Of a stretch of 64,000 nucleotides of DNA, positions 1 through 10,235 are shown piece after piece (position 1 is the first letter of the stretch; each line of letters opens with the position of its first letter). The notes beneath the pieces are model-generated. The model saw only the letters and a list, made by a program, of their open reading frames with translations. It made no database searches and had not been told where the DNA came from. Source of the DNA: Bifidobacterium magnum (GTDB lineage: Bacteria > Actinomycetota > Actinomycetes > Actinomycetales > Bifidobacteriaceae); the NCBI RefSeq assembly GCF_000741255.1, contig NZ_JGZB01000001.1, positions 124,020 through 188,019 of the forward strand. Reading direction: 5' to 3'. The translations under genes and the position numbers were made by a program.

Positions 1-1
1 G

Positions 2-289
2 GGGCCGTCTATCGAAGGCAAGCGCGTCGTGCTCATCGACTCGTGGCTGTCGGAAAAGTCGTATGTGCAGACCTCCTCGCTCGTCACGCTGCGCAACGGC
101 AACGAACTGGGCCTCGACTTCGGCATCATCAAGGCCGAAGGCGCCGAGCCTGTGGCCATCTGCTCGCTGATCGGCGGCGTGGATATGGTCAACCCCACGA
201 TCAACGTGGTCAACCCCGTAACGGACGACTCGCAGGAACTGCCGTTCGTGGAAATCTTCCAGGAATCAGAATTGAGGGACGCGCAATAG
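2..289 (+). CDS. C-terminal part of an unrecognised protein, possibly phosphoribosyltransferase-like
   Basis: The open frame enters from the left edge, so the true start is outside the window; 95 codons plus a TAG stop remain. The fragment contains GKRVVLIDSW followed by alternating hydrophobic strands, which loosely recalls the strand and PRPP loop of phosphoribosyltransferases, but the normal acidic pair is not obvious (DS rather than DD). The stop codon overlaps the GTG start of the RNA methyltransferase (TAGTG), so the two genes are probably co-transcribed. The enzyme name is a weak guess; the frame itself is convincing because of codon use and the overlap. Confidence 0.55.
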   Translation, partial: GPSIEGKRVVLIDSWLSEKSYVQTSSLVTLRNGNELGLDFGIIKAEGAEPVAICSLIGGVDMVNPTINVVNPVTDDSQELPFVEIFQESELRDAQ

Positions 290-1119
290 TGCATGAGCCT
301 AACCCCATTGATGTAGCGGCCAAAGCGTCGGGAGAACCCGTATTCAGGGAAGTGGGCCTCGGCCCATGGTCCCAGACACATCCGGGCGAACCGCGCCCCG
401 ACGACCCGGCCAGCCCCAATTACGATGCACGATACGACACGGAACTGCTCGACGAAGGCGACCGCCGCAACGTGCTCGACCCGTATCGGTACTGGTCCGT
501 AGAAGCCATCAAGGAAGACCTCGACCGCAAGGGACGCCACAACTTCGAAGTGGCCGTAGAAAACTGGACGCACGACTTCAACATCGGCTCCATGGTCCGC
601 ACGGCCAACGCTTTCACCGCCCGCACCGTACACATTGTGGGACCGCACAAGTGGAACCGCAAGGGTGCGCTTATGACCGAGCTCTACCAGCACATCGAAA
701 ACCACGCCTGCATCCAGGGCCTCGTGGACGACTGGCATGCGCGCATCAACGCGGAACGCGAAGACGCCCAGGCGCGCATGGCCGCGCTTGACGAACAGCA
801 TGCCAACGGCGCCATCGACGACGCGCAATACGAAACGCAATACGCCGCGGCACGCCACGATTACGAGGCGGCGCTCGCCGCGCGCGTGATTGCGCTGGAC
901 ATTGTGCCGGGCGCCGTGCCCATGGAAACGTACGCGTTCCCTGAACGCTGCCTCATGCTGTTCGGCGCGGAAGGTCCGGGCCTCAGTGAGAAGGCGCTGG
1001 AGTTGGCGGACGACGTCGTGTACATCTCACAATTCGGATCCGTACGCTCGATCAACGCGGGCGCGGCGGCCGCGGTAAGTATGCACGCGTGGATCGCGCA
1101 GCATGCGCACGTGGCGTGA
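289..1119 (+). CDS. SpoU/TrmH-family RNA 2'-O-methyltransferase
   Basis: Predicted to transfer a methyl group from SAM to a ribose 2'-OH in tRNA or rRNA in the cytoplasm. The three SPOUT motifs are visible: NWTHDFNIGSMVRTANAF near residue 92 (motif 1), LMLFGAEGPGLS near residue 223 (motif 2) and a C-terminal block with SVRSIN near 251 (motif 3), which form the knotted SAM site. The GTG at 289 is chosen because it overlaps the upstream stop and follows GAGGGA; this gives 276 residues. A frame extension further upstream overlaps the previous gene and is not used. A charged stretch of about 60 residues between motifs 1 and 2 is longer than usual. The RNA target cannot be told from the sequence. 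Confidence 0.88.
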   Translation: MHEPNPIDVAAKASGEPVFREVGLGPWSQTHPGEPRPDDPASPNYDARYDTELLDEGDRRNVLDPYRYWSVEAIKEDLDRKGRHNFEVAVENWTHDFNIGSMVRTANAFTARTVHIVGPHKWNRKGALMTELYQHIENHACIQGLVDDWHARINAEREDAQARMAALDEQHANGAIDDAQYETQYAAARHDYEAALAARVIALDIVPGAVPMETYAFPERCLMLFGAEGPGLSEKALELADDVVYISQFGSVRSINAGAAAAVSMHAWIAQHAHVA

Positions 1120-1158
1120 TTTGTAAATTTTCACGGTCCGCTCGTCACAAATGAAACG

Positions 1159-1164
1159 TATAGT
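1159..1164 (+). promoter_or_regulatory. -10 element of gatC (leaderless type)
   Basis: TATAGT ends exactly 7 nt before the gatC ATG at 1172 and no Shine-Dalgarno sequence lies between, which suggests transcription starts at or next to the start codon. No clear -35 is seen. Confidence 0.5.
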
Positions 1165-1171
1165 TGGGGCC

Positions 1172-1468
1172 ATGTCTACATTCACACGCGAAGAGATCAC
1201 GCATTTGGGTGACTTGGCCCGAATCGCGTTGACTGAAAAAGAGATTGTCCGCATGCAGGACGAACTCAACAGCATTGCGGAATCGATCAACACCGTGCAG
1301 GAAGTGGCTACCGACGACGTGCAGCCCACCGCCAACCCGGTACCGCTCGAAGCATACTTGCGTCCCGATGTCGCGCAGAAGCCGCTGACGCAGGAACAGG
1401 CCCTTTCCGGCGCTCCTGTGAAGGAAGACGGCATGTTCGTGGCACCGCGCATTCTTGGGGAGGAGTGA
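1172..1468 (+). CDS. gatC: Aspartyl/glutamyl-tRNA amidotransferase subunit C
   Basis: Small 98-residue subunit that wraps around GatA and steadies the GatCAB complex, which turns Glu-tRNA(Gln) or Asp-tRNA(Asn) into the amidated form. The family pattern is visible: [18 protein letters not shown] at the N-terminus and a C-terminal half with LRPDV. ATG 1172 is preferred over the in-frame ATG at 1151 because TATAGT sits 7 nt before it and family members start near this point. gatA starts 1 bp after its stop, so gatC, gatA and gatB form one operon. Its presence implies the organism charges at least one amide tRNA indirectly. Confidence 0.95.
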   Translation: MSTFTREEITHLGDLARIALTEKEIVRMQDELNSIAESINTVQEVATDDVQPTANPVPLEAYLRPDVAQKPLTQEQALSGAPVKEDGMFVAPRILGEE

Positions 1469-1469
1469 T

Positions 1470-3008
1470 ATGAGCGACACCGCAGCACTCGTACAATTGA
1501 CCGCAGCCGAAATGGCTGAAAAGATCCGTAACAAGGAAGTCACGAGCCGCGAACTCGTGGAAGCCCACCTCGCCGTCATCGAGGCCGCCGAGCCGCAACT
1601 GCAGGCGTTCCTCAAGGTGAGCGCCCAGGAAGCGCTCGCCCAGGCCGACGAGTTCGACGCGCTGAGCGACGAGGACAAGGCCAAGCTCCCCGAGCTGGCC
1701 GGCGTCCCGATCGCCATCAAGGACATGATCGTGACGGAAGGCATTGAGACCACCGCCGCGTCTCGCATTCTCGAAGGCTGGGTCCCGCCGTACGACGCGA
1801 CCGTCATCGAGCGCCTCAAGGCCGCCCACATGCCGATTCTCGGCAAGACGAACCTCGACGAGTTCGCCATGGGTTCCTCCACGGAGCACTCCGCCTACCA
1901 GAACACGATGAACCCGTGGAACACCGAGTGCGTGCCGGGCGGTTCCGGCGGTGGCTCCGCCGCGGCCGTGGCTGGCTTCGAAGCCCCGCTCGCGCTGGGC
2001 ACCGATACGGGCGGTTCCATCCGCCAGCCGGGCGCTTTCACGGGCACCGTCGGTGTCAAGCCGACCTATGGTGCGGTGTCTCGTTATGGCGCCATCGCCA
2101 TGGCTTCCTCGCTTGACCAGATCGGTCCGGCCACGCGTTCCGTGCTCGACTCCGCCCTGCTGTATGAAGTGATCGGCGGTCACGACAAGCGCGATTCCAC
2201 GTCCATTCCCGAGCCCGTGCGTCCGGCCGCTGAAGCCGCCCGCGAAGGCGCCAAGCGCGACCTGAAAGGCATGAAGGTCGGCCTGATCAAGGAAATCGGC
2301 GGCGAAGGATTCCAGCAGGATGTGCTCGACCGTTTCAACGAATGCGTCAAGCTGCTTGAAGACATGGGCGCCGAAGTGGTGGAAGTCTCCTGCCCGCACA
2401 TCGGCTACGCGCTGTCCGCGTACTACATCGTGATGCCGTCCGAAGCCAGCTCGAACTTGGCCCGTTACGACGGCATGCGTTACGGCTTGCGCGTCATGCC
2501 GCCGGTGGACGTGCCGCAGACGGCCGCCAACATGATGAGCTACACGCGTGAAGCGGGCTTCGGCGACGAAGTCAAGCGCCGCATCATCCTTGGCACCTAC
2601 GCGCTGTCCGCAGGCTATTACGACGCCTGGTACGGCTCCGCGCAGAAGGTGCGCACGCTGATCATCGACGACTTCAACAAGGCATTCGACCAGGTGGACG
2701 TGCTCATCTGCCCGACGGCCCCGACCACGGCCTTCAAGTTCGGCGACAAGATCGAGGACCCGATGGCCATGTACGTCAACGACATCGCTACGATTCCGGC
2801 CAACCTTGCCGGCCTGCCGGCCATGAGCATTCCGGCCGGCCTCTCGGGCGACGGCATGCCTGTGGGCTTCCAGTTCCTGGCTCCGCAGAAGCGCGATGAA
2901 GTCATGTACAAGCCGGCCGCGGCCCTTGAAGCGGCATTGGAAGAGCAGTGGGGCGGCCCGGTGTGGAAGTCCATGAACACTCCGTGGCTCGAAGGCCTCA
3001 ACAAGTAA
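1470..3008 (+). CDS. gatA: Aspartyl/glutamyl-tRNA amidotransferase subunit A
   Basis: Glutamine amidase subunit of GatCAB; it frees ammonia from glutamine and channels it to GatB. The 512-residue protein carries the amidase signature ([24 protein letters not shown]). Counting from ATG 1470 gives Lys84, Ser159 and Ser183; their spacing equals the known Ser-cisSer-Lys triad spacing of the family, so the enzyme looks intact. The start follows GGGGAGG at 1457-1463, inside the end of gatC, 1 bp after its stop. A frame extension to 1455 is not needed. It is followed 20 bp later by gatB. Confidence 0.97.
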   Translation: MSDTAALVQLTAAEMAEKIRNKEVTSRELVEAHLAVIEAAEPQLQAFLKVSAQEALAQADEFDALSDEDKAKLPELAGVPIAIKDMIVTEGIETTAASRILEGWVPPYDATVIERLKAAHMPILGKTNLDEFAMGSSTEHSAYQNTMNPWNTECVPGGSGGGSAAAVAGFEAPLALGTDTGGSIRQPGAFTGTVGVKPTYGAVSRYGAIAMASSLDQIGPATRSVLDSALLYEVIGGHDKRDSTSIPEPVRPAAEAAREGAKRDLKGMKVGLIKEIGGEGFQQDVLDRFNECVKLLEDMGAEVVEVSCPHIGYALSAYYIVMPSEASSNLARYDGMRYGLRVMPPVDVPQTAANMMSYTREAGFGDEVKRRIILGTYALSAGYYDAWYGSAQKVRTLIIDDFNKAFDQVDVLICPTAPTTAFKFGDKIEDPMAMYVNDIATIPANLAGLPAMSIPAGLSGDGMPVGFQFLAPQKRDEVMYKPAAALEAALEEQWGGPVWKSMNTPWLEGLNK

Positions 3009-3028
3009 GCGCGTGGAGAAGAAACATT

Positions 3029-4525
3029 ATGGCTGAAAAGTTAATGAAGTACGCCGAAGCTACGGACAAGTACGACGTAGTGTTCGGTTTGGAAACGCAC
3101 GTCGAGCTGAGCACGAACACGAAGCTGTTCTGCCCGGCGCACATCGAGTTCGGTGGCGAGCCGAACACGCAACTGACGCCTGTGAGCCTGGGCCTGCCGG
3201 GTTCGCTTCCGGTAGTCAACGAAACGGCTGTGGACTACGCGATCAAGCTCGGCCTGGCCCTGCACTGCCAGATCAACGAGTGGAGCCAGTTCGCCCGCAA
3301 GAACTACTTCTACCCGGACATGCCGCGCGACTACCAGATCTCGCAGTACGACAAGCCGACCAATGGCGAAGGCTATCTGGATGTGGAACTCGAGGACGGC
3401 ACGGTGTTCCGCGTCCCGATCGAGCGTGCCCACATTGAGGACGACGCCGGCAAGAACACGCACGTCGGCGGCGCCGACGGCCGTATTGAAGGCGCCGACC
3501 ACTCGCTCGTCGACTACAACCGCGCGGGTGTCCCGCTGATCGAAATCGTGACGAAGCCGATTACGGGCGCGGGCGACCGTGCTCCGGAAATCGCCGGCGC
3601 CTACATGCGCGCCATCCGCGACATCGTGCGCGCGCTGGGCATCTCCCGCGCCAAGATGGAGCAGGGCAACATGCGCGCCGACGTGAACGTGTCGCTGCGC
3701 CCGAGCGCGGACGCCCCGCTGGGCACGCGTTCCGAGACGAAGAACGTGAACACGTTCCGCGGCATCGAGAAGACGCTGCGTTACGAAATCCGCCGTCAGG
3801 CCGCGATTCTGGACGAGGGCGGCGAGATTCTGCAGGAAACGCGCCACTGGGACGAAGCCACGCAGACCACGGCCGGCGGCCGCGTCAAGTCCGACGCCGA
3901 CGACTACCGCTACTTCCCGGATCCGGACCTCGTCATGCTGCACATCACGCAGAGCCACATTGACGAGATCGCCGCGCAGATGCCGGAAATGCCGCGCGAG
4001 CGCCGCAACCGCCTCAAGGACGAATGGAACTTCTCCGACATCGAGATGCGCGACGTCATCAACGCCGACGCGCTCGACCTCATTGAGGAGACCGTCAAGG
4101 CCGGCGCCACCGCTGCCGGCGCCAAGAAGTGGTGGCTGGGCGAGCTGAGCCGCGAGGCCAACAACCAGGGCGTCACGCTCGAAGAGCTGTCCATCACGCC
4201 GGCCGACGTGGCCGAGGTGGAGAAGCTCATCGCCGACGGCAAGCTCAACGACAAGCTCGCCAAGCAGACCGTCAACTTCGTGCTCGCGGGCGAAGGCACG
4301 CCGGCCGAAGTCGTCGAGAAGCGCGGCCTGAAGGTCGTCTCCGACGACGGTGCGCTGGAAGCTATCGTCATGGAGGCCATGGAAGCCAACCCCGACGTGG
4401 TCGAGAAGCTCAAGAGCGGCAATATGAAGCCGATGGGCGCCCTTATTGGCGCCGTCATGCGCGCCACGAAGGGTTCCGCCGACGCCAAGTCCGTCACGAA
4501 GATCGTGATGAGCAAGATCAAGTGA
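3029..4525 (+). CDS. gatB: Aspartyl/glutamyl-tRNA amidotransferase subunit B
   Basis: Kinase/amidotransferase subunit of GatCAB: it phosphorylates the tRNA-bound carboxylate and accepts ammonia from GatA. The 498-residue protein shows the GatB cradle domain ([35 protein letters not shown]) and the C-terminal helical tRNA-binding YqeY-like tail (roughly residues 350-498, [19 protein letters not shown]). ATG 3029 follows GGAGAAG at 3014-3020. It is the last gene of gatCAB and is followed by a strong terminator. Confidence 0.97.
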   Translation: MAEKLMKYAEATDKYDVVFGLETHVELSTNTKLFCPAHIEFGGEPNTQLTPVSLGLPGSLPVVNETAVDYAIKLGLALHCQINEWSQFARKNYFYPDMPRDYQISQYDKPTNGEGYLDVELEDGTVFRVPIERAHIEDDAGKNTHVGGADGRIEGADHSLVDYNRAGVPLIEIVTKPITGAGDRAPEIAGAYMRAIRDIVRALGISRAKMEQGNMRADVNVSLRPSADAPLGTRSETKNVNTFRGIEKTLRYEIRRQAAILDEGGEILQETRHWDEATQTTAGGRVKSDADDYRYFPDPDLVMLHITQSHIDEIAAQMPEMPRERRNRLKDEWNFSDIEMRDVINADALDLIEETVKAGATAAGAKKWWLGELSREANNQGVTLEELSITPADVAEVEKLIADGKLNDKLAKQTVNFVLAGEGTPAEVVEKRGLKVVSDDGALEAIVMEAMEANPDVVEKLKSGNMKPMGALIGAVMRATKGSADAKSVTKIVMSKIK

Positions 4526-4586
4526 CGCGTTGGACGTTGATCGGCCCCATAAACCGGCCAACTCCATAACAGTCACGTGACTTATG

Positions 4587-4617
4587 AGAGGGTCCGTCGT
4601 AAGACGGGCCCTCTTTT
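4587..4617 (+). terminator. Rho-independent terminator after gatCAB
   Basis: GAGGGTCCGTC pairs with GACGGGCCCTC (one T-G wobble) around a short loop and is followed by TTTT. It ends the gatCAB transcript. Confidence 0.85.
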
Positions 4618-4631
4618 GTATGGATTTTATG

Positions 4632-4649
4632 CAGTAATGGCCATTACTG
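4632..4649. promoter_or_regulatory. 18-bp perfect palindrome, possible operator
   Basis: CAGTAATGG followed directly by CCATTACTG is a perfect 18-bp palindrome between the gatB terminator and the acetyltransferase gene, about 60 bp upstream of its likely -10. It looks like a dimeric repressor site; the regulator is unknown. Confidence 0.45.
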
Positions 4650-4707
4650 TGTGTGTTTCGTGTGCAATCGTCTACAATCGCAAATGATTGGAGGGATTTT
4701 CGCACTC

Positions 4708-4713
4708 TACAAT
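4708..4713 (+). promoter_or_regulatory. -10 element of the acetyltransferase gene
   Basis: TACAAT lies 8 nt before an in-frame ATG at 4722 and 35 nt before the better-supported ATG at 4749. Transcription would begin at about 4720. No good -35 at the usual spacing. Confidence 0.4.
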
Positions 4714-4748
4714 GGATGTAGATGGTGCATGTAACCGAAGGAATGCTT

Positions 4749-5825
4749 ATGGCCCAGACTGCTCAGCAACCGCATAATGTCAATGGTGAATGGCGCGGCT
4801 TACCTGATTCGATCACGATTCCCCGCATTTTCGGGGAAATGGTGACGTTGCGACCGGCCACCTTGGACGATCTTCCCACGATGGATGATTTGAATGCGTA
4901 TCATGGGGCGTCTGGTATCACAGGCAAGGACCGCAAGGCCGAAAAGTCGGCCGTGCGCGCGTGGGTGCAGCGTTCGATCGCGTGGCAGGAAGGCCGCTCC
5001 TCGGAACGTGAGGGCATCCGCGATCCCGAAGAGCGCGGCACGATCGCATGGACGATCACGCGCCGCGAGGATGACGCCAATCCCGATTGCGCGGGCATCA
5101 TGCTCGGCATGATTTTCCTCATCGATATTGACGGATGGTCGCGTTCGGCGCGCATCCAGGTCATTCTTGGCGAGGAGTACCGCGGACGCGGCTACTCGCG
5201 CGACGCCATGCCGCGCGTCATGGCCTACGGTTTCGCCGATACGCCCGAAGGTTTGGGATTGCACCGCATCTGGGTATCGGTGCCCGCGAAGAACACGCGT
5301 TCCATTTCCGTCTACCAGTCGCTGGGCTTCATGCTGTCGGGAACGTCGCGCGACGCGTTGTGGGACAATTCGCTCGGCAAATACCAGGACCTCATGGTCA
5401 TGGACACGCTGGTGGACGAATACGATCCGATCAGCTCGCTCGAAGCGTTCGGCATGCACTGGATCGAAGGCAATCCGGGCATCCAGAAGGCGCTCGACTC
5501 GCACCGCCGTGCCGTCGAGCAGCGCAAGCACGCCCATTGCGCCGCAAAGGACGCCGTCGACTCCGCATCCTCCGCGCAATCGTCTACTATGAATCCGGAC
5601 GTGTCCAACACGGCGCCGGCCGACGTTGCGCAATCGCACAAATTGACGGTGCAGCCGGACATCACTCCGGAAATTCCGGCGGACGCCACACCGGACGCGA
5701 CCAATAGTGAGAATAGGTGGCCGTACAATGCTGCGGGTCATAACGCTTCAAAAAAGGCTTGGTGGAGAACGCTAGGTGCGCGCCGTTCGGAGAGTCGGAA
5801 ACTCTCCATGAACGACGATAAATAA
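4749..5825 (+). CDS. GNAT-family N-acetyltransferase with disordered tail
   Basis: Likely acetyl-CoA-dependent N-acetyltransferase of the RimJ/RimL type. The GNAT fold covers about residues 10-220: TLRPATLDDL at the start, the acetyl-CoA loop EEYRGRGYSRDAM, and the late strand-helix LHRIWVSVPAKNTRSISVYQ with SLGF. After about residue 250 the protein becomes Ser/Pro/Asp/Ala-rich and probably disordered, ending in a basic segment. ATG 4749 is chosen because GAAGGA (4737-4742) sits 6 nt upstream; ATG 4722, which would suit a leaderless start, adds nine residues and cannot be excluded. The substrate is not evident. Confidence 0.8.
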   Translation: MAQTAQQPHNVNGEWRGLPDSITIPRIFGEMVTLRPATLDDLPTMDDLNAYHGASGITGKDRKAEKSAVRAWVQRSIAWQEGRSSEREGIRDPEERGTIAWTITRREDDANPDCAGIMLGMIFLIDIDGWSRSARIQVILGEEYRGRGYSRDAMPRVMAYGFADTPEGLGLHRIWVSVPAKNTRSISVYQSLGFMLSGTSRDALWDNSLGKYQDLMVMDTLVDEYDPISSLEAFGMHWIEGNPGIQKALDSHRRAVEQRKHAHCAAKDAVDSASSAQSSTMNPDVSNTAPADVAQSHKLTVQPDITPEIPADATPDATNSENRWPYNAAGHNASKKAWWRTLGARRSESRKLSMNDDK

Positions 5826-5866
5826 CATGCATCCTGTCTACCAGCGCGGCCAGGGTAAAGGTAAAC

Positions 5867-6181
5867 ATGAGTGCTGAAGATCTTGATAATTACGAAACCG
5901 ACGCGGAACTCGCGCTGTATAAAGAGTACCGTGACGTTATCAAACTGTTTACTTACGTAGTGGAGACGGAACGCCGTTTTTATTTGGCGAACAAAGTCGA
6001 TTTCAACGTGCGTTCCGCCGGCCAGGACGTCTATTTCGACGTGCAGCTGTCCGACGCGTGGGTCTGGGACGTGTACCGTTCCAACCGTTTCGTCAAGAAC
6101 GTGCGCATTGTGACATTCAAGGACGTCAATGTGGAGGAAGTGCAGAAATCGGATATCGACATTCCCGACGATATTCACTGA
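5867..6181 (+). CDS. DUF2469 family protein
   Basis: A 104-residue conserved actinobacterial protein of unknown role (DUF2469). Typical blocks are LYKEYRDVIKLFTYVVETER, FYLANKVDFNVR and SDAWVWDVYR followed by VKNVRIVTFKDVNVEE. It is acidic, without signal peptide or membrane segment, so it is probably cytoplasmic. ATG 5867 follows a purine-rich GGGTAAAGG. Family members are nearly universal in actinobacteria, which supports the taxonomic placement. Confidence 0.9.
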   Translation: MSAEDLDNYETDAELALYKEYRDVIKLFTYVVETERRFYLANKVDFNVRSAGQDVYFDVQLSDAWVWDVYRSNRFVKNVRIVTFKDVNVEEVQKSDIDIPDDIH

Positions 6182-6331
6182 CGTTCCCCGCTTTTCATTA
6201 TTTGGTCATAGCAGCGCATAGAATTAGCCAAGATTACGACTTGTATTTTTATTAGGCGTGCAAGATGTGCTGTCCAGACGGCTCTTGCCGCACCGAACAC
6301 TGTTGCGATCCATTGAAGGAGAGGTCCTATC

Positions 6332-7921
6332 GTGTCGCAGAAGCAATCCGTAGTAATTATTGGCGGCGGTCCCGCCGGTCTCACCGCGGCGTGGGAACTC
6401 GTGAAAGACGGGGGCGCGGATAATTACGAGGTCACGGTACTCGAGGAGTCCCAAGAATTTGGCGGTATCGCTCGTACCGTGAAGCACAACGGCAACCGCA
6501 TGGATATTGGCGGCCACCGTTTCTTCTCCAAAGACGAGCGCATCATGGACTGGTGGAAGGAAACGCTGCCGCTGCAGGGCGCACCTTCCTACGACGACAA
6601 GAAGCTCGGCCGCGAGCATGAGCTGGAGCCGGGCGGCCCGGATCCGGAGACCACTGACAAGGTGATGCTCAAGCGCCACAGGGTGTCGCGCATCTACTGG
6701 AACAAGCACTTCCTGGACTACCCGGTCACGCTCAACCTCAACACGTTGCAGGCCATGGGTCCGAAGATCACGATGCAGGCCGGTTTCTCCTACCTCAAGT
6801 CCGTCTTCCACAAGCTGCCCGAAGACAATCTGGAGAACTTCTACATCAACCGTTTCGGCCGCAAGCTCTACTCCATGTTCTTCGAAGGCTACACGGAGAA
6901 GCTGTGGGGACGCCATCCGTCGGAAATTTCCGCGGACTGGGGCTCCCAGCGCGTCAAGGGCCTGTCCATCATGGGCGTGCTCAAGAACGCGTTCCAGAAG
7001 ATGATGCCGAAGAAGCGCGATAACGCCGAAGTGGAAACCTCCCTTATCGAGGAATTCTGGTACCCGAAGCTCGGCCCGGGCCAGCTGTGGGAAACCGTGG
7101 CGGACAACGCCGAACAGGCCGGCGTCAAGATCATCAAGGGCGCCAAGGTCGTGGCCGTCAACCAGGCCGATGGCAAGATCGCTTCGCTTGAATACGAGGA
7201 CGCCAACGGCGAGCGCCACACGATGGCCGCCGACCAGTTCATCTCTTCGATGCCCGTCAAGGATCTGCTGGAAGCCATTGACGAAGGCAAGGAACAGGCT
7301 CCTTCGGACATGAAGGCCATCGCCGAAGGCCTCCCGTACCGCGACTTCGTGACGGTGGGTCTGCTGGTCAAACGCTTGAAGCTCAAGAACGAGACGAAGA
7401 TCCCGACGCTTGGCAACCCGCCGATCGTTCCAGATTGCTGGATTTACGTGCAGGATCCGGGCTACAAGGTCGGCCGCCTGCAGATTTTCAACAACTGGAG
7501 TCCGTACCTGGTCAAGGATGTGGACGATACCGTGTGGATCGGCCTCGAGTACTTCTGCGAGGAAGGCGACAAGTTCTGGAACATGTCCGACCGTGACGCC
7601 ACGAAGTTCGCGATCCAGGAGCTCACGCGCATGGGCGTGATCAACGGCGAGAAGGACGTGCTCGACTCCCATAGGGAGCGTGTCAAGAAGGCGTATCCGG
7701 CCTACTTCGACACCTACGACCAGATGCCCGAGCTCGTGGAATACCTTGATTCCTTCGGCAACCTGTACTGCGTGGGACGTAACGGCCAGCACCGTTACAA
7801 CAACATGGACCATTCCATGGCCACCGCGATCGAGGCCGTCGGCAACATCAAGGACGGCAAGACGAGCAAGCAGAACGTCTGGTCGGTCAACACCGACAAG
7901 TCCTACCACGAGGAAAAGTAG
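6332..7921 (+). CDS. FAD-dependent oxidoreductase (amine oxidase / UDP-galactopyranose mutase-like)
   Basis: The 529-residue protein opens with a Rossmann FAD motif, SVVIIGGGPAGLTAAWEL, followed by EESQEFGGIARTV and the GGHRFFSKD block. The central part has FYINRFGRKLYSMFFEGYTE and LWGRHPSEISADW, and the C-terminus has CVGRNGQHRYNNMDHSM, the second FAD-contacting block of this amine-oxidase/mutase-like group. Similar actinobacterial proteins are annotated as NAD(P)/FAD oxidoreductases or UDP-galactopyranose mutase homologues; the substrate is uncertain. GTG 6332 follows GAAGGAGAGG (6315-6324). It stands alone, with a terminator downstream. Confidence 0.8.
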   Translation: MSQKQSVVIIGGGPAGLTAAWELVKDGGADNYEVTVLEESQEFGGIARTVKHNGNRMDIGGHRFFSKDERIMDWWKETLPLQGAPSYDDKKLGREHELEPGGPDPETTDKVMLKRHRVSRIYWNKHFLDYPVTLNLNTLQAMGPKITMQAGFSYLKSVFHKLPEDNLENFYINRFGRKLYSMFFEGYTEKLWGRHPSEISADWGSQRVKGLSIMGVLKNAFQKMMPKKRDNAEVETSLIEEFWYPKLGPGQLWETVADNAEQAGVKIIKGAKVVAVNQADGKIASLEYEDANGERHTMAADQFISSMPVKDLLEAIDEGKEQAPSDMKAIAEGLPYRDFVTVGLLVKRLKLKNETKIPTLGNPPIVPDCWIYVQDPGYKVGRLQIFNNWSPYLVKDVDDTVWIGLEYFCEEGDKFWNMSDRDATKFAIQELTRMGVINGEKDVLDSHRERVKKAYPAYFDTYDQMPELVEYLDSFGNLYCVGRNGQHRYNNMDHSMATAIEAVGNIKDGKTSKQNVWSVNTDKSYHEEK

Positions 7922-7984
7922 CCTCGAGCGGGACGCGGCGCACGGCGCATGATAGGTGACGCGCGACGTTGACGACATATGACA

Positions 7985-8010
7985 AAAGAGCGGCTTCATG
8001 CCGCTCTTTT
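7985..8010 (+). terminator. Rho-independent terminator after the FAD oxidoreductase
   Basis: AAAGAGCGGC and GCCGCTCTTT form a perfect 10-bp stem with a 5-nt loop, followed by T residues. Confidence 0.85.
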
Positions 8011-8193
8011 GCGTATTGCGTGAATTTTGAACAACGAAACGCCCAAGGTCTGCGCAACGTTGTAAGGTATGGCTTAGTTCGAGTCATACAAATGGTTTTG
8101 TATGAACGTTTCATCGCGGGAATCGATTCCCGCAAACTCTTTTTTCGCAGCAGCAACAAGGTTATAGCTGCATGCCAAAGAAAGGCACACCAA

Positions 8194-10173
8194 GTGGCAA
8201 CGAGCCCCAACTTACAAGATATGAAGCTTTCTGAACTCAAGGAGCTTGCAAGGCAAATGGGATTGCGTGGAACCTCTTCCATGCGCAAAGGGGATTTGTT
8301 GGCGACCTTACAGGCCGCCCGTTCCGGAGGCAAGGCACCCGCAGGCGTAACCGTGGAAATCGCCGTTCCGCAATCCGCCCCCGCCCAGGCGGACTCGCAT
8401 GAGGAACCTTCCGCCAAGGATGCCGCCGAGCAGGCCGTAGCCGCAATCTCGCGCGCCGAAGTGACGGTCAAGGAAGACCGCGCCAACCGTGGCGAGCATG
8501 CTGAACGCAATGATCAGGCGGAAGTGGACGCGGATGGGGAAACCGTGACGCGCCGTCGCCGCCGTCCTGTGGAAGATCTGCCCGAGGAGCCGCTGACGGC
8601 ACGTCGCGTGCGCAGCCGCCGTGGCGAGGCGAACCGCCAGAAGAACGCGGAACAGAACGAATCCGCGGACCGTTCGCAGCAGCCGAACGAAGCCGAAGAG
8701 CGCGACCTCAACGATATTCTCGCGTCCCTGCCGTCCGATCGCGACGCCAAGAACGGCAACGAAGCGCGCGACAATCGTGAAACTGATCGTGAAACAAATG
8801 ATCGCGATAATCGCGGCGACCGTTCGGAACGCAATGACCGCTCGGATCGCTCCGATCGCAATGAACACCGCCGTGGCCGCAATCATGACCGCAACAACGA
8901 CCGCAACGACCGTTCCGACCGTAACGAGCACCGCCGCGGACGCAACCGCAACCGCGACGAACGTGACGAAGAACGCAACGATCGCAACAATGACCGCAAT
9001 AATGAGCGCAACAACGACCGCCGCAACGCGAACAACGAGCGCGAGCAGGAAGAACTCGTCCCGGTCGCCGGCATCGTGGACGTGCTCGAATCCTACGCGT
9101 TCGTGCGCACCTCGGGCTACCTGCCGGGCCCGAACGACGTGTACGTGTCGATGAGCCAGATCAAGAAGTACGGCCTGCGCAAGGGCGACGCCGTGCACGG
9201 CTCGATCCGTCCTCCACACGAGGGCGACCGCCGCAACCAGCGCCAGAAGTTCGTGCCGCTGCAGTCCATCGATTCGATCAACGGCATGAGCGTGGAACAG
9301 GCGCAGAACCGCCCGAACTTCAACAAGCTCACGCCGCTGTACCCGAACGAGCGACTCAAGCAGGAAACCACGCAGAACGGCATCACGGGACGCCTTATCG
9401 ACATTGTGGCGCCGATCGGTAAAGGCCAGCGTGGTCTGATCGTGTCCCCGCCAAAGGCCGGCAAGACGATCACGCTGCAGAACATCGCCAACGCCATCGC
9501 TATGAACAACCCGGAAGTGCACCTCATGGTCGTGCTCGTGGACGAACGTCCGGAAGAAGTCACGGACATGGAACGCACGGTGCAGGGTGAAGTCATTTCC
9601 TCCACTTTCGACCGTCCGGCCACGGACCACACCACGGTCGCCGAGCTCGCCATCGAGCGCGCCAAGCGCCTCGTGGAGCTGGGACAGGACGTTGTGGTGC
9701 TGCTCGACTCCATGACGCGACTGGCTCGCGCCTACAACATCGCTGCGCCGGCCTCGGGCCGCATCCTGTCCGGCGGTGTGGACGCGCAGGCGCTGTACCC
9801 GCCGAAGAAGTTCTTCGGCGCGGCCCGCAACATTGAAAACGGCGGATCGCTCACGATCATCTCCTCGGCCCTTGTGGAAACGGGCTCGAAGATGGACGAA
9901 GTGATTTTCGAAGAGTTCAAGGGCACGGGCAACATGGAACTGCGCCTGAGCCGCGAACTGGCCGACAAGCGCATGTTCCCGGCCGTCGACATCAACGCTT
10001 CGGGCACGCGTCGCGAGGAGCTTATCACGAACCCGCAGGAACTGCCGATCATCTACCGTCTGCGTCGTCTGCTGGGCGGCATGGAACCGGAACAGGCCTA
10101 CCAGACGATCGTGCCGCGCCTCAAGAAGACGGCCACGAACCGCGACTTCCTCGCATCCCTGCTGCAGGGCTGA
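8194..10173 (+). CDS. rho: Transcription termination factor Rho with Arg/Asn/Asp-rich insertion
   Basis: Hexameric RNA helicase that ends transcription. Starting at GTG 8194 (AAAGAAAGG upstream) it has 659 residues. An N-terminal Rho_N helix domain ([17 protein letters not shown], about residues 10-40) is followed by a long low-complexity stretch to about residue 290, very rich in R, N and D, with [13 protein letters not shown] occurring twice. Then come the CSD-like RNA-binding domain and the ATPase core with P-loop SPPKAGKT and [16 protein letters not shown]. Such insertions are known in actinobacterial Rho. An upstream in-frame extension overlaps the preceding terminator and is rejected. 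Confidence 0.97.
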   Translation: MATSPNLQDMKLSELKELARQMGLRGTSSMRKGDLLATLQAARSGGKAPAGVTVEIAVPQSAPAQADSHEEPSAKDAAEQAVAAISRAEVTVKEDRANRGEHAERNDQAEVDADGETVTRRRRRPVEDLPEEPLTARRVRSRRGEANRQKNAEQNESADRSQQPNEAEERDLNDILASLPSDRDAKNGNEARDNRETDRETNDRDNRGDRSERNDRSDRSDRNEHRRGRNHDRNNDRNDRSDRNEHRRGRNRNRDERDEERNDRNNDRNNERNNDRRNANNEREQEELVPVAGIVDVLESYAFVRTSGYLPGPNDVYVSMSQIKKYGLRKGDAVHGSIRPPHEGDRRNQRQKFVPLQSIDSINGMSVEQAQNRPNFNKLTPLYPNERLKQETTQNGITGRLIDIVAPIGKGQRGLIVSPPKAGKTITLQNIANAIAMNNPEVHLMVVLVDERPEEVTDMERTVQGEVISSTFDRPATDHTTVAELAIERAKRLVELGQDVVVLLDSMTRLARAYNIAAPASGRILSGGVDAQALYPPKKFFGAARNIENGGSLTIISSALVETGSKMDEVIFEEFKGTGNMELRLSRELADKRMFPAVDINASGTRREELITNPQELPIIYRLRRLLGGMEPEQAYQTIVPRLKKTATNRDFLASLLQG

Positions 10174-10200
10174 GGCGGTGAAAAACTTCTTAAGCGATGA

Positions 10201-10235
10201 AAAATCCACAGATGTTTCCACATCTGTGGATTTTT
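10201..10235 (+). terminator. Rho-independent terminator after rho
   Basis: AAATCCACAGATG pairs with CATCTGTGGATTT (13 bp), flanked by A and T runs; it could act in either direction. Confidence 0.88.

Noticed and set aside
7969..8193. N-terminal extension of Rho
   Set aside because: It would begin inside the terminator of the previous gene and lacks family similarity; GTG 8194 has a ribosome site.
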